A stretch of DNA of 64,000 bases, taken from positions 49,424 to 113,423 of the forward strand of contig QXVZ01026315.1 in NCBI GenBank assembly GCA_008931825.1. Reading direction: 5' to 3'. Below the pieces are notes generated by a model. The model did not search any database and had not been told where the DNA came from. It saw nothing but the letters and a program-made list of their open reading frames with translations. Below are positions 12,500 through 25,600 of this stretch, in pieces. Source of the stretch: Phallusia fumigata (lineage: Eukaryota; Chordata; Ascidiacea; Phlebobranchia; Ascidiidae). Within the stretch, counting starts at the first letter, position 1. Every line of letters begins with the position of its first letter. Position numbers and translations under genes: made by a program.

Positions 12500-13239
12500 A
12501 AGTTTCTTTTTTGTTTAATATATTCACTCGTTTGTTGATGCTGTGGCGCAACGTGCGTGTTGTGAATGAGAATTTTAACTGCAGAGCGTTCCTACAGTCC
12601 TGAGCTGTGTGTAAAAATTCGCAGCTGTAATGGACGTGCAAACAAACCACATGTTTTTCTGACACGTCAAGCGTTTGCCTTTAAACACCTTTAAAAGCGA
12701 CCACATTTTAAATTTTCAGTACAAAGCAACAATCAACTTTTTAATGTATAGCTTCGCCTTTTGCATTGACAAAATTGTCAAATGTGTTCGGTGTTATTTG
12801 GCATTGCGACTCGGCTTGTGCGAGCCAGAACGAAGTGCTGACTCGATTTGTATTATCACGTGATATGACGCCATTTTGTAAACCTACAACGAGAACATTA
12901 AATTACTTGCAATTTTGCTTTTAGGCCTTGTCACAAAACAACCCACATAGAACTACTCATTGCAATGTATAAGAAACATAATTTGCTAAAATTTGTTGAA
13001 CAGTCAAATTGTTGGCCGTCTAGGTTTACCCACAGATAAAAAGTAATGGAGTTGCATTACATAAAGCTTGGTTTTGTTCATGTCCAAGCCAAACTACTTG
13101 TTTGGTGTACAAGTTATGGTAAGCTTTGCATTGTGTTGTAACACCAAAACTCTGTCCTGGAATGTTGCATATATGGAATGTATAACTATAGTTTGGAAAT
13201 CACTAGTAACAATTTGTTTTTAGACTCTGTCATGGGCAG

Positions 13240-16200
13240 ATGGAACACAACATTAACATGTTCGGAGAATATGGGTGTGTGTGATTGCCTACATGTATGT
13301 TCAAAATTAAAACATGAAATTAACATTTAATGCATCTACGTTTTTAGTGACAGTAATATTTTAGAAGAGCTGGTAAGCGGAAATGGGACCAGTGGCTACA
13401 ATCCAAATGAGGTAGGCATTTGTCCTCATTCATATTAACTTACTTACTCTTGTTTACTGTATTTTTAGCCTAGTACTATGACATACAGGATAAATGTGGG
13501 CCTACAATGAACTCTGGATAGTGTAACAGTAGCATTATTATGTTTTAATAAAACAACTTTTGTTTTTTTAGACCAATGTGATGTTTAATTTTTTAGGTGT
13601 GTAATATGTAACCATTTTATTTGTCTTGTGCACTCAAAAAAAAACAGAAATACTAGTCTTCTGAAGTGCTCAAATGAATGTGTAAATATTTCTGTGTTTT
13701 TTTCATATGATTGTAATGTGTGACTTTCCAGCCTTGCACACATCAGGTGTATGCAATAATATATTTTACAATGATTGTTTCTGTTTAGCTAAACCAGTCA
13801 TTTGATGGTGGATTTGACATCCTGCAGCAGTCTCTGAAAGCTGCAGATATACTAGGAAATGAAGAATCCACAGATTTACCATTTGATGATTTGGGGTTGA
13901 CGTTCAATGGCAACTCACTATCTGTTCCCCCAGCAACAAACCAAGTTCCTTTGGCCATTTCAAAAGCAGAAAATGTGCACGTTGACAATTCATTTGATAC
14001 TTCTCAATTCCTTAACATCACCAGAGGATCAACACACCAGGCACATTCTCAACAAAATAATAACAATGCAACATATACCAAGCATGATAGCACAAGTGTG
14101 TTTCATGTACCAGATGCAAACAATCAGTTTTCTAATCATTTTCCCAACTCTCCTGGTTTGGCACAACCTTTACCAAGAACTGCATCACCGAATCCACAGG
14201 TGGTAGCAATACAGAGGACTGTTTCACCAAATTCACAAATTGCAACAGTTCAAAGAACTTCTAACTCGCAGACTGCAGCAACACAAAGAACTGCATCTCC
14301 GAACCTACTACCTGTACCTTCTGCTGCCCAAAACCAATACAGCCTGTTAAAGGTCCAAATTTCTCCAAATGCCAATGTTGTTCAGCCGTCAAGATCCTAT
14401 GTCCTTCAGGCACCTGCACAAAACACACAGTATGTCATTGCAGGAAATCAACCTGGTGTATACAATGCAGGTTCCAGTACTTCCACTTCTGTGCAGCTGG
14501 TCAAGGGAAGTGTTCAACCGACTTTGGTATCGACCCCTGTTATGCTAAGTGTAGCCAAACCACAGGTTGATATACAGACTGGTAATGCTGCAGTTCAGCA
14601 AACTACCTCTGTTCTTAGTCAAAATCAGAGCTTGGTAAACAATGCTGCATCATTGCAGAACAATCACAACCCAAATAGTTTTACACTGGGCTCCAACATA
14701 ACTTTGAGCAATCAAGAGGAACAGACTAATAAACTAGCACAGCTCTTGCAAAACAAGGCAAGTCAACAGTCTGGGAGTGGAAAACCTGCTGTTTTGAAAG
14801 TTGGCAATCAAAGCATCAATATTTCAAACCCTAAAGTAGCCAAAGCCTTAGCTGCCAACATTCTGCAACAGCACATGAGACAACAAACTAACAGCAATGT
14901 TCAGCAGACACAGCAGCAGGTAGTAAATGTTGCTAAAAACCAAAGTCATGCATTTATTAATCTGTCAAACATGCCAATGCAACCTCAAGCATCAAGTGGA
15001 ACAATCAGAGTTCAACCTCAGATGAAAGCCCAGTATGTTATCAGCACTATGGCTCAAACTGTACAACAATTGCCACCAACTTCTCATCAAACTTTACAAA
15101 CACATAGCCAGGTGGTCTTACCACCAGGAGTGTCAACAGCAGGCAATCAAACTAAGTATGTGCAACTTGCTGTTTCAAAAAATAGCAATCAAGTTCCTAT
15201 AAACCGCATACAGATTGCTAGTGTTAATATTCCAGTTTCTGTTTCCACCACTAAAACATCGGAATCATCCCATCTAGCATACTTATCAAATTCAGCCCAA
15301 TCCGTTGTAGACACATTTACCAGTAACACCATCACTACTAGCTCCAATGCTGCGCAAAGCCATTATACAACTGTGACACAAAATATGGGTCCAAGTGTTG
15401 AACCACAGGCTAAAATAGTTAACAAAGAGCAACTGCAAAAAGTATGGAATCAGGTAAATAAAACTTGTTTTGGTTTGTTTGCAAGTGACTTGCTAATTTT
15501 TTTGCATTTTAATTTAGCAAAACAGTCAACAAAAGAGTAGCAGTCCAACTCAAACAACTTCATTTGTAAGCACCACACCACCTGCAAGCAACACAACAAA
15601 CTCCATCATCACACCACAATCTAAACCTTCTGCTAGTTTACAGGTAAGGCAGCATAAAAACAATTCAAAGTAAGAAATTTGCTGGAAATAAAAAAGAATG
15701 ACTATTTTTAATTAACAAAGGTCTTGCAATTTTATGTTCTGCCTTTGAGCAAATGCATTTTTGTGTTTCAGAAACCTTCCTTAGCTTATGTTACATTTCA
15801 AGTAGAACCTAATCTGACATTTGAACAAGTGGAACAAGTGCAGAATATTATATCCCAGAAGACATCATTATCAAAGGTATGAATGCTAATGCAGACCAAC
15901 AACATTATAAACACCATTTTTTTTACTGATTGTTATGGGTGCTCATGAAGGCAAAAGTTATTGCTGTTTTCTCTCACACTGGTTTGTTCACCCTGATTAA
16001 TAATAAAGTCCTTTGTATCTCTTTAAATTTGCACGCATGATAAATGAGTGCCAGAGAAGCTGTGCACTGTAATTTTTTTAACCTACTTGATCCAACGTTT
16101 AGCCTCAGGTGTTAAAATGATTTTTTTTTAAAATAAACAGTATTTAATATAGTCACATAGAAATTTTCTATTTTGATAGGAAGTGTTTACAGTATTTTTT

Positions 16201-17981
16201 GGCAAATGTTGGTTTAATTCACCCAGTTTTCACCTTTTAATGTACTCTTTGCTATTTTTTTAAATTAATTTAAAAACTGCCCACCAAACAATTGCACTTA
16301 TATGGGGACCCATACATTTATGCTTGCAGAAACAAGTATGTCATAAAATGCCAAAGAAATTGGGACCCATAGCAATGCCCACATCCATTGTAAAAATAGA
16401 AAATAGGTTTTGGAACATGTGGAAAAAAATCATTTAAAGGGTTGTGGTCTATTTTCAAAGACAATATGGTGAACATTACCCCTCTAGTAATTGTCATTCA
16501 ATGGATTTTTAGATACCAGCACTTTCGAAAGAACAAAAGCAGTTGTTGGCTGCTTTTCGCGCCCAACTTCGCACTATGGAAGTTCCTGTTCAGCAATACT
16601 ACCTCCGAAACCCGCAGCTGTTTTTGCAAAAGGTAGTTGTGGTAACCTTGTAACTAATTTTCATGACAGATACTTTAATACAGTGGGGAAATTTTCAGGT
16701 TTTCCAACACCTACAGACTGGTAAACCATTTGTTATGCACATGAAAGTAGACAAATCTAAGTTGTCCACATTACAAAACACCACTGCCTCTTCTCCAACT
16801 GTTGTGTCACAGGTATATATTGCTTGAAGCAAAATGTGGATGAAAGTGTTTTCCCTAATGTCAAACTTTTTCACAGTTAGTCAAAGATGAGCATCCTACT
16901 ATCTCTTTGACCAGCAATTTTCCTAGAGCAAGTTCTCCTTCACCTAGACTAAAGCGTAGTGCCACTCCAACCTCACAATTAAAAGCTTCCAAGCGCCCTG
17001 CTACTGATTTGACAGCTGTTATACAGCCTTCACCTGCTATGTCACCTGTAACAAGGCCATCTCTGTGGGTTCAATGACTGTTTTGGGGTAAAAAGCAACC
17101 GGTAACAATATTAATTTGCGAACAGGATAATGGAGCAACTGCAGAAACATAGAGAATTAGTTGGAAATCCAGATGTAGTGACTCCATTCAAAACAATTAG
17201 AGATGCAGTAAGAAGACTTCTTCCTTATCACACTTGCAACACAGCAGAGGTATGTACCCATAGCAACAAGTGCATCACACTAGTACCAATAAAACAATAT
17301 TGATTTCAATAAATAACACAAAGCTGTCTATTGCAGCCTGATTTGTATAATTGTTAAACTATTTCAGATTAAAGACAAGGATTTTGTTGAGAGCGAGCCA
17401 ATGTTTGAAGTGATATCTGATAGACTGACATCCAAAATCAATTCAATGTTCTCGAAATACCACCAACTTGCCTGCAAGGAAAGCACAGTAAGTTACATAT
17501 AACTGCTGTTTTCTCCTTCCAATAATAACATGAACAACAAAAATTTGCAGAGAAAGGAATGTTCTGCTGATGTTGTTATGTTACAAAGATCATTTTTGCA
17601 AAGTGAACGAGCTGCATCACTGGAAATTAAGCAAAGAATCACAAGTATTTAATTTTTTGTGTTTAATTACGCAAGCTTGGCGCCTTTTTTAACAGTGGTA
17701 ATTTTCTAGAAAATCCAAGTGCGATCCGGGAGTTTATCTCAGAAGACCAAGCAGACGGTGCTCTAAAACCTTATTTCAGTGGTAAACTACCAGATCTTGT
17801 GCATTTCAGTTTTGGAGTGCAGTGTAATTATTCTAGCCTCTTTTTTTCAGCTGAAGAAGCTAAGAAAGTTGACAGAGAAGATAATATTCAGGACACTTTC
17901 CAATCCAAAGCTAAAACAGATTCACCTGTTGAGGCTGTAAAAGATGTTTTGTTGCAAGAAGCTGTTTTAAGTATTCTTTAA
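13240..17981 (+). CDS. BICRA: BICRA/GLTSCR1-like ncBAF chromatin remodelling subunit
   Basis: Nuclear scaffold subunit that defines the non-canonical BAF (GBAF) SWI/SNF complex. Coding exons 13240-13274, 13348-13411, 13789-15453, 15518-15643, 15772-15876, 16513-16632, 16699-16812, 16877-17064, 17126-17249, 17368-17487, 17551-17644, 17710-17781, 17851-17981 join in frame to about 985 residues. Near the N-terminus FDILQQSL (42-49) followed by an acidic, LGL-containing stretch matches BICRA. The 555-codon third exon is Gln/Asn/Ser/Thr-rich and disordered. The GLTSCR1 domain (about 808-918) shows TPFKTIRDAVRRLLPYHTC, an FxEVxxR..SKINxMFxKYxxL block, and the SADVVMLQRSFLQSE motif. Ciona-like invertebrates have a single gene for vertebrate BICRA and BICRAL, which I infer here. 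The start is the first in-frame ATG after the acceptor; an out-of-frame ATG precedes it by 8 bases. Confidence 0.85.
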
Positions 17982-18330
17982 AATAATATAAACACCTTAC
18001 CAGCACAATTAAAAAGCTCTGCGAGCCAATGTTAATGATGGATTTATGCTGCAACTCATATTTTTAAACACTGTGGAAGTTTTCCATTGCAATTTGATGA
18101 TGTTCTAGGATACATGTTGCAATCCTACAACACACTAAACTATGGTGGGAAAGTTGTCAGGGCAAAAGAAATGGTCTCTTCCTTTTTATGGTGCTTCTTT
18201 TCATGATGTTTCACCCGTCCACTCATCAATCATGTTTTATTTTATTTTTGTGAAGTGTTCTTTGCACTGTTAATTTGCCTTTACACCAACAAAATATATG
18301 CATCCAATGGCGAAAGTTGGAAAATGAATG
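17982..18330. other. BICRA 3' flank
   Basis: AT-rich and non-coding, presumably the BICRA 3' UTR and intergenic DNA. An ATTAAA-like hexamer occurs near 18007, but no clear AATAAA was found close to the stop. Confidence 0.4.
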
Positions 18331-18369
18331 TTAAAATTTACGCAGCAGTCCGAGGGTACCCTTGAACCT

Positions 18370-18970
18370 TCAAGTGCGCTTGGTATTTAACTTAAAACTT
18401 CAATAACTGTAGGTAACGCATTTGGGGGAAAATAGGAAGTTTAAATACTGCAGGTAACCTGTTGCGACTCAACTCGAAAACGCCACAGTCTCAAACAGGT
18501 CAGCAACAGAAGTGGTGGTTTATACCTGCAGTTTTCAACAGTTTGACTCCTATCCCAATTCATTACCCGCAGCATTTGCATGTTTCACCCTACATAGATG
18601 TGTGACTCAAAAGTATTTACAAGTTTCATCATGTTTAAATGCGTTACCTGCGGTATTTTAGAGTTTCGCCCCATCTAAATGCGTCAACAGTGGTATTTGC
18701 GAGTTTTGCCGCATCTAAACACGCCTGCAGCACTTTTGAGTGTCATTGCATCTAATAGCGTTACCTGCAGTATTTACGGATACACTACAAGTTTGATCCT
18801 ATCGAAACGTGTAACCTGCGGTGTATACGAGTTTCACCCCATCTTAATGCGTTACCAGCAGTAATTTCAAGTTTCGCATGATCTAATTTTGCCGCATGCA
18901 AATGCTTAACCTGCATTATTTCCGATTTTTTTCCTGTCTAAACGCGTTACCTGCAGTACAAGGAGTTTTA
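18370..18970. repeat. Degenerate ~42-base minisatellite with an inverted segment
   Basis: From about 18520 to 18970, roughly ten diverged units follow the pattern GCGTTACCTGCAGTATTTAC, then GAGTTTCGCCCCATCTAAAT. At about 18400-18460 the same unit is present in the opposite orientation: TGCAGGTAAC and TAGGTAACGCATTTGGGG are reverse complements of the unit. The array therefore contains a head-to-head inversion and could fold back. It lies between BICRA and NAT10. Confidence 0.75.
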
Positions 18971-19640
18971 AGCGAAGTAACAAGTGCACCAAACGAATTT
19001 TTTTCATGCGCAATTGATTCGTACCTGTATAAATCAATTGATGAAGCTACCAATGTAATCTTCACGAATTTGTCTGTTTGTAAAAGCACTGATGCAGGGG
19101 CAGATTTTTGAGACTGTCTTGTTTCGGTTGGGTGAATTCCCAGGGAAAACCCCTGATTAACTATTGAACGTCGGGTGCTTTGGCTACGTAAGTACAATAT
19201 TCTTTTAATGACGGCGAAGTTATTTAAATATATTTCAAGTCTAATATAATAAACGCAGTACTGTAAGATTCTAAAAAGACACAACGTTACAGTACATTGA
19301 TTTTTGGCAACTTTTTTTTGAAGTAAAAAAATGTGGATATTTGTGTATATTTCAGATCATTCGACATCACCCAAAAATAGTGCGAACTGTATCAAAATAT
19401 GCAGGAAAACTGTCCCCTTTATTCGAAATCTCTTTCGCATGGCAGAGTCTATTAATAGTGTTTTTCGAAAAAAATTCGGAACGCACATTTTAACACACTG
19501 TGGTGGTCTGTAACAACAAACCACGTTGAATTGTTAGTTGTTACTTTTTGGTAACTTGCTTATGTGTTGTGTTTCGGATTTTCAATATACTGGAACCCTG
19601 TACATACCTTACATTTGGAACATATACAGCAAATATTCAG
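18971..19640. other. Intergenic upstream of NAT10
   Basis: No exon recognised. It presumably contains the NAT10 promoter. The last bases, AAATATTCAG, form an acceptor immediately before the NAT10 start codon. Confidence 0.45.
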
Positions 19641-19641
19641 G

Positions 19642-22600
19642 ATGGTGCGAAAGAAAGTGGACAATCGCATCCGGGTTTTGATAGAAAATGGAGTGGCTAC
19701 AAAACATCGTACTTTGTTTTTCATTGTGGGAGACCAATGCCGAAATCAAGTTGTAATTTTGCATCACATGCTTTCTAAGGCACAAGTGAAAGCACGTCCA
19801 TCGGTTTTATGGTGCTACAAGAAAGAACTCGGTTTCAGCACGTAAGCATTTTACTTTAACGTGTTGGTAACAAAGAATTGTTTTTCCTCACTTTTTATAG
19901 ATTTTGTAAAAATAAGGTGATATTGAATCACTAATCTCTACTTTGTTTTACAGACACAGAAAAAAGAAAATGAAACAGCTCCAAAAACGGATTTCCAGTG
20001 GCACATTAGATGTTAAAGAAAATGATCCATTTGAACTGTTTGTTGCAGCCACAAGTGTAAGGTATTGCTACTACAAAGAAACCCACAAAATTCTAGGAAA
20101 CACTTATGGAATGTGTGTTTTGCAGGTAGTATTTTGCTAAATGTATGTTTTCTTTCAATTACAAAACCTGATGTAAAACATGTCAGAAAATATTTAGGAT
20201 TTTGAAGCACTAACTCCAAACCTCCTTGCTCGTACTATTGAAACTGTAGAAGGAAGTGGAATTGTATGTTTTCTTCTTCGCTCCATGAAATCACTTAAAC
20301 AACTTTATACACTTACCATGGTAAGCAAAGTTGGAAAAGTTTTGTCAAATGGCATTTTAGCATTCTAACACCTAACTTACACTTGTACGAGACACCTTTA
20401 CATTAATAATAAATTTGGCAATGTTTATCAGGATGTCCATTCAAGGTACAGAACAGAATCTCATACTGATGTTATTGGAAGATTCAATGAAAGGTGTGAT
20501 CAGTATTAAATAGATGTTTATTACAAGTTTAAACTACAGATATTATATCATAATTACACTTGCTGCAGGTTTCTTTTGTCAGTTGCATCATGCAAAAACT
20601 GCTTGGTTATTGATGACAACCTAAATGTGTTGCCTGTATCCTCTTATGCACAAACCATAAATCCAGTCCCTCCAAGACCAGCTGATGATTCACTTACGCC
20701 ATCGGAAAAGGAACTTGCTGAACTAAAAGATTCCCTGCAGGTTGGTTCAGTTATGTGCTTTACGTTTTCAAAAAATATAAAATTTGCGTTTAGCATGTAC
20801 TGAGCACCTCATACATTCTTTGTATTGCAGGACACTCAACCTATCGGTTCAATAGTAAACTGCTGCAAAACAATTGACCAAGGCAAAGGATTGCTAAAGT
20901 TTGTTGAAGCGATATCAGAAAAGACTTTAAGAAGCACCATAGTTATGACAGCAGGTAAGTTGCACAATATATATTGTTCCAAAGTAGTTGTGAGCTTATT
21001 TTTATCTTTTTGACCCTAAAAAATATAAATAAAAAGATTTATTTGTTTTTTTTGGTATATTTAGCAAGAGGGCGAGGAAAATCAGCAACTTTGGGTTTAT
21101 CAATTGCAACTGCGGTGGCATTCAGCTATTCAAATATTTTTGTTACCTCCCCAAGTCCAGAAAACTTAAAAACGCTCTTTGAATTTGTCTTCAAAGGCTT
21201 TGATGCTCTAGAATATCAGGTAAAAAGCCTTACTTTGTAGCAGTTAAACAATTGTTTGGCCAAAACTGATGTTTTTGTACCAGTTAAACTAACAGTGTAT
21301 GCCTGTAATTATTGGCCCTCTTGTTTTTCATCTGTTTCAGGAGCACCTTGACTATGAACTTATTCAGTCAACAAATCCTGAATTCAACAAAGCAGTTGTG
21401 CGTGTAAACATTTTTAAAGAGCATCGACAAACCATTCAGGTATTCTTGATCAAAGGTTTCTTTAGTTCAAAAACTAAACATTTTTGTTCATCAATCAGTA
21501 TATTCATCCAACTGATGCTGCTAAATTGAGTCAAGCTGAACTATTGGTCATTGATGAGGCAGCTGCAATTCCTCTCCCTGTTGTCCAGAAACTTATGGGT
21601 CCATACCTAGTGTTCATGTCTTCGACAATTAATGGGTATGGTTAACATTGTTTTTACATGCTCAAACTCCCAAAAGTTATTTAACGTTTACATATGTTTA
21701 TTAACACCAAAGAATACAAACTTATGCAGGTATGAAGGAACTGGAAGATCTCTATCACTAAAGCTGGTCAAACAACTTAGGCAACAGAGTGTTGCCTCAA
21801 ACAATGCAGCATCGAAACAGGTTCCTTTTTTATTGTACATTAAGGATTCTGTTGCTATAATTTATGTCATGTGTTGACAGGTTAGCAAACCATGTTAGCT
21901 AGTAAATCTTTCCCAACCCAATTAATTTTTTAATTTATTTAGATGAACGATTCCCCTCTGGGTCGAAGTTTACATGAAATCACACTTGATGAATCAGTTC
22001 GATATGCACCCGGAGATCCAATTGAGGATTGGTTGAATCATTTGCTCTGCCTAGACTGTGGATCCTCACCCTTGTCTCAAATTTCAATCGGCCTTCCACC
22101 ACCAAATGCATGCGAATTATATCCTTTGCAATCATTTCCAAATCGTTAGACCACCAAACGTATGCGTTTATAACGCCTTTTAACTTTTCGAAACCAATTA
22201 CTGGTTCTGGTATTTTAAGTTGTTTGACTGTGAGGCAAAAAACACACTCGGTGATATGTAATTTACCTGACAATACAAAGGTTGTTAAAATTTGGCAATA
22301 TGTTTCTTGACTTTTCGTTTTGTCTGACCTCACGTATTACGTAAACCGCGACACACTGTTCTGTTACCACAAAGCTTCGGAGGCTTTTCTACAACGATTG
22401 ATGTCACTTTACGTGGCTTCGCATTACAAGGTACTTGTGATTTATATTTTTATTTCATCCAGCGACAGCGATCAAGGTAAAACTGTAAGTTGTAAAGGGC
22501 GCTCACCTTGATGTACTTGTAACAAAGATAAATGTACGGTAACCCTTTTTTCGTCAGAACTCCCCAAACGATCTGCAGATGTTATCCGACGCTCCAGCGC

Positions 22601-25600
22601 ATCACATCTTCTGCCTCTTGCCACCGGTTACTTCTGACCAAAGCTCTTTGCCAGATGTATTGTGTGTCCTGCAGGTAAGCTTTGCTAAATAATCGCTAAA
22701 AGTCCAAACGGGTCTGTGTACACAACGTTTGCAGCAGCTCATAAATTATGCACTTCTTGCATGTACCAGAAAGTCTTGGCAAAACATTCAGCTAAAAAAC
22801 AAGTTTTCGAGGAATGAATCTTTGCGAATATAGCAGAGCCACGAAAACTACTTTAAGTTTTTTCGTGTGCAATTTTATCGTATACTGTGTTTGCCTAGAT
22901 ATGTCTAGAAGGGGAAATCAGTAAGAAATCGATTAGCGCCAGTCTCTCCCGCGGAAGTCGTTCGTCGGGGGATCTTATTCCATGGACAGTATCAGAACAA
23001 TTTCAGGACCCGGAATTCGCTGGCTTGTCCGGTGCTCGAGTGGTAAGCTTCACAACCTTAGTAAAATAAGTTTTCGCCTCAAACTTTCACTCTTTCGGTA
23101 CGTGAGGATATTTTTTTAAAACTTTGTTTCAGGTTCGCATTGCCACCCACCCTGACTATCAGGGCATGGGTTATGGATCCAGAGCCATCGACCTGTTGGA
23201 GAAATATTACGAAGGTCAGCTGACGAGTCTCGATGAAAAGGAAGAAACCGAATCTGACAAACAACAAGCAAACGTTGTGTCGGAAGAGGTCAGTACAACC
23301 AAACTCAACAACGTTCCTGTGGTCAACTTTTGTCAAACTTTTAAGTTGTAGTGCCTCTTGATTTCTTGGCGTGTTTCTGATTTACTATTTGTGTCAAGGA
23401 TGTTGTTTTATGTATTTCACGCGGAAAAATCATTGGCCCACTGTTTGATAGGATGTTTGCCTAATGGACGAGGTCCTTGCGCCAAGAAAGAACCTTCCGC
23501 CGTTGCTATGGAAACTGGACGAGCGGCGGCCTGAACGACTCGACTACATTGGTGTTTCGTACGGCCTCACCGCACCTTTACTGAAGTAACCAACGTCGCA
23601 AAAATAACTTTTTTGCCTTTTGGGATTAAAATCCGTCATCAATTTCTTTGTTTCATTTTCAGGTTTTGGAGCAAATCCGGTTTCACGCCGGTGTACCTGC
23701 GCCAAACAGCCAACGATCTGACAGGAGAGCATTCGTGTATCATGATTAAAGCTCTTAACTCTGGAAGTGGCGGGGACTGGCAAAACGCTTATTTCGATGG
23801 TAGGTCCCGAAACACGTCTAGCACAAAAATAAAATTGTGTTTGTTTTGTATGTTGACATAATTTACCCAAACTATAAATGTGGTGGTTGCAAGAAAGGCG
23901 ATTACAATCCGCGTAATACATTTTCAGACTTTCGTCGGCGCTTCGTTTCACTGCTCTCGTTCCAGTTTGCCGCCTTCAGACCGGCCACAGCATTGCAAGT
24001 TTTACACAGACGAAAAAAGAAGACGCGTCACAATGACGACCAAGGCAATTCTTTAGCGAAGACGAAACATGTACTTAACAAACAAGAGATGGATTTTCAT
24101 TTCAGCAGCTACGATATGAAGAGACTGGACATGTATGCCAAAAGCATGGTTGATTACCACCTGATTCTTGACCTGCTACCATCGCTTTCAAGACTTTATT
24201 TTGCCGACAAGATCAACACCAACATCTCGGTGGCGCAGAAGGTAAAAAAGCAATACGTGTGTTGAAATACCATCAGGCCTCGTTACGAATAAAGTTTGGA
24301 TCAAGATAGCTTTTGTTGTGGTTAAGATATTGTTTCAATATTTTGTATCTCTTTAACAGGCAATTTTGCTTGGTTTCGGGCTTCAGCACAAGTCTGTGGA
24401 GACGATAGCCAGCGAAATTGATTTGCCCTCCTCTCAGGTAAACAATGCGATGAATATTTTTTGCAGATACCTTTACGCTGAATGCCTTACAAAAGCCTTA
24501 CACAATCACTTACGATAGTGACAGTTAGTTACAAATCTATTGTTACACAGTAAATTTTTTTTCAGGTGCTTGGTCTGTTTAACAGGACAGTACGGAAACT
24601 CACAAGCTACCTTAAAGAAATTGAAAAAGCTGCGGTGGAGGATGAATTACAGTCGACGCTAGGTGGCGCGCATGCGGCGGATGACGTTCGCATGGAACCA
24701 CTGGAGGAAGGGTTGGACAGCGAATTGGTGGGTAAACGCTATGTATGTGTGTTAAGTACTATGGGGGCTTTATCCTTTAAAAAAATCTCACAAAAACCTG
24801 ATGACGTTACTGTTTAGTTGACGTGTTGTTGTGTTCGTGTTTTTGTTGTTACGACACATAGACATTTTTAACTTTATCAGATGTGAAGGATGCAATTTTA
24901 CGTTCTCATGGACGTTTGGTTTAATTGCGTCTTCCTGTTGCAGAATACTGCGGCCAACGAAGTACTTGGGAAGCAAAAGGAGGAGGTCAAACAATCTCTG
25001 CTTGCGTTGGACTTGAAACAGTAAGTTACCTTTGGTCGTGATTACCTCCCAGACAGCTGCAAATAAAATGTTATGAAATAGGGCGAGACAAAACCGCAAG
25101 TGTTTTGTTGGGCGAGCACCGAGCTGTTAATATTATTTTTAAGAAACAATAATATTTGGGACCTTTTCGGGTCGCGCTTGAAATTGGATTACAGCAATAA
25201 AAACGACAATACTTGGCACCGAGTACTCGCTTACTGGTTTAGCTCAACGCATCTCCATTACGTTCTGCAATAAGAAAAAAAGCCAAAAGGAATTTCTTTT
25301 ACGGAATAAAAGTTTACTCGATCCACTGGAAAAGTTGCAACTTGCAAGCTGGATTCCACTGCAAGAAGGATATTCGAAAAAATCATGTACGCACAAAATG
25401 TTTCGACCAAACATTTGGACAAAGCAAAAACACATGATAATACTTTCCGAGTCACGATATTCTGTATACAAGGTACGAAATCGGCGGAAGTGACGAAGCG
25501 TGGAAGGAAGCGCTCTCCGACGGCAAACAACCAAACACACTAAGTGTTAAAAGGTGGGTTTGAAATGCCCTAAAAATTTTAATTCAAATCCTTTATAACA

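Larger units (their letters stand above)
9484..13223. other. Intergenic between EIF3D and BICRA
   Basis: No protein-coding exon was recognised over about 3.7 kb. It holds a GTACGGTAC-rich repeat family (listed separately) and, near 12430-12499, a possible 5' UTR exon of BICRA ending in a good GTAAGT donor at 12500. The remaining open frames look random. Confidence 0.5.

Noticed and set aside
13891-15540. 549-codon open frame considered as a stand-alone gene or as TAF4
   Set aside because: It lacks its own ATG, is Gln/Asn-rich like TAF4, but joins upstream FDILQQSL and the downstream GLTSCR1 domain in frame, which identifies BICRA.
24566-24817. Alternative NAT10 exon 20 donor at GTAAAC (24731)
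   Set aside because: It puts the next exon in a frame giving EYCGQRSTWE, unlike NAT10; the GTGGGT donor at 24728 keeps the family-like sequence.
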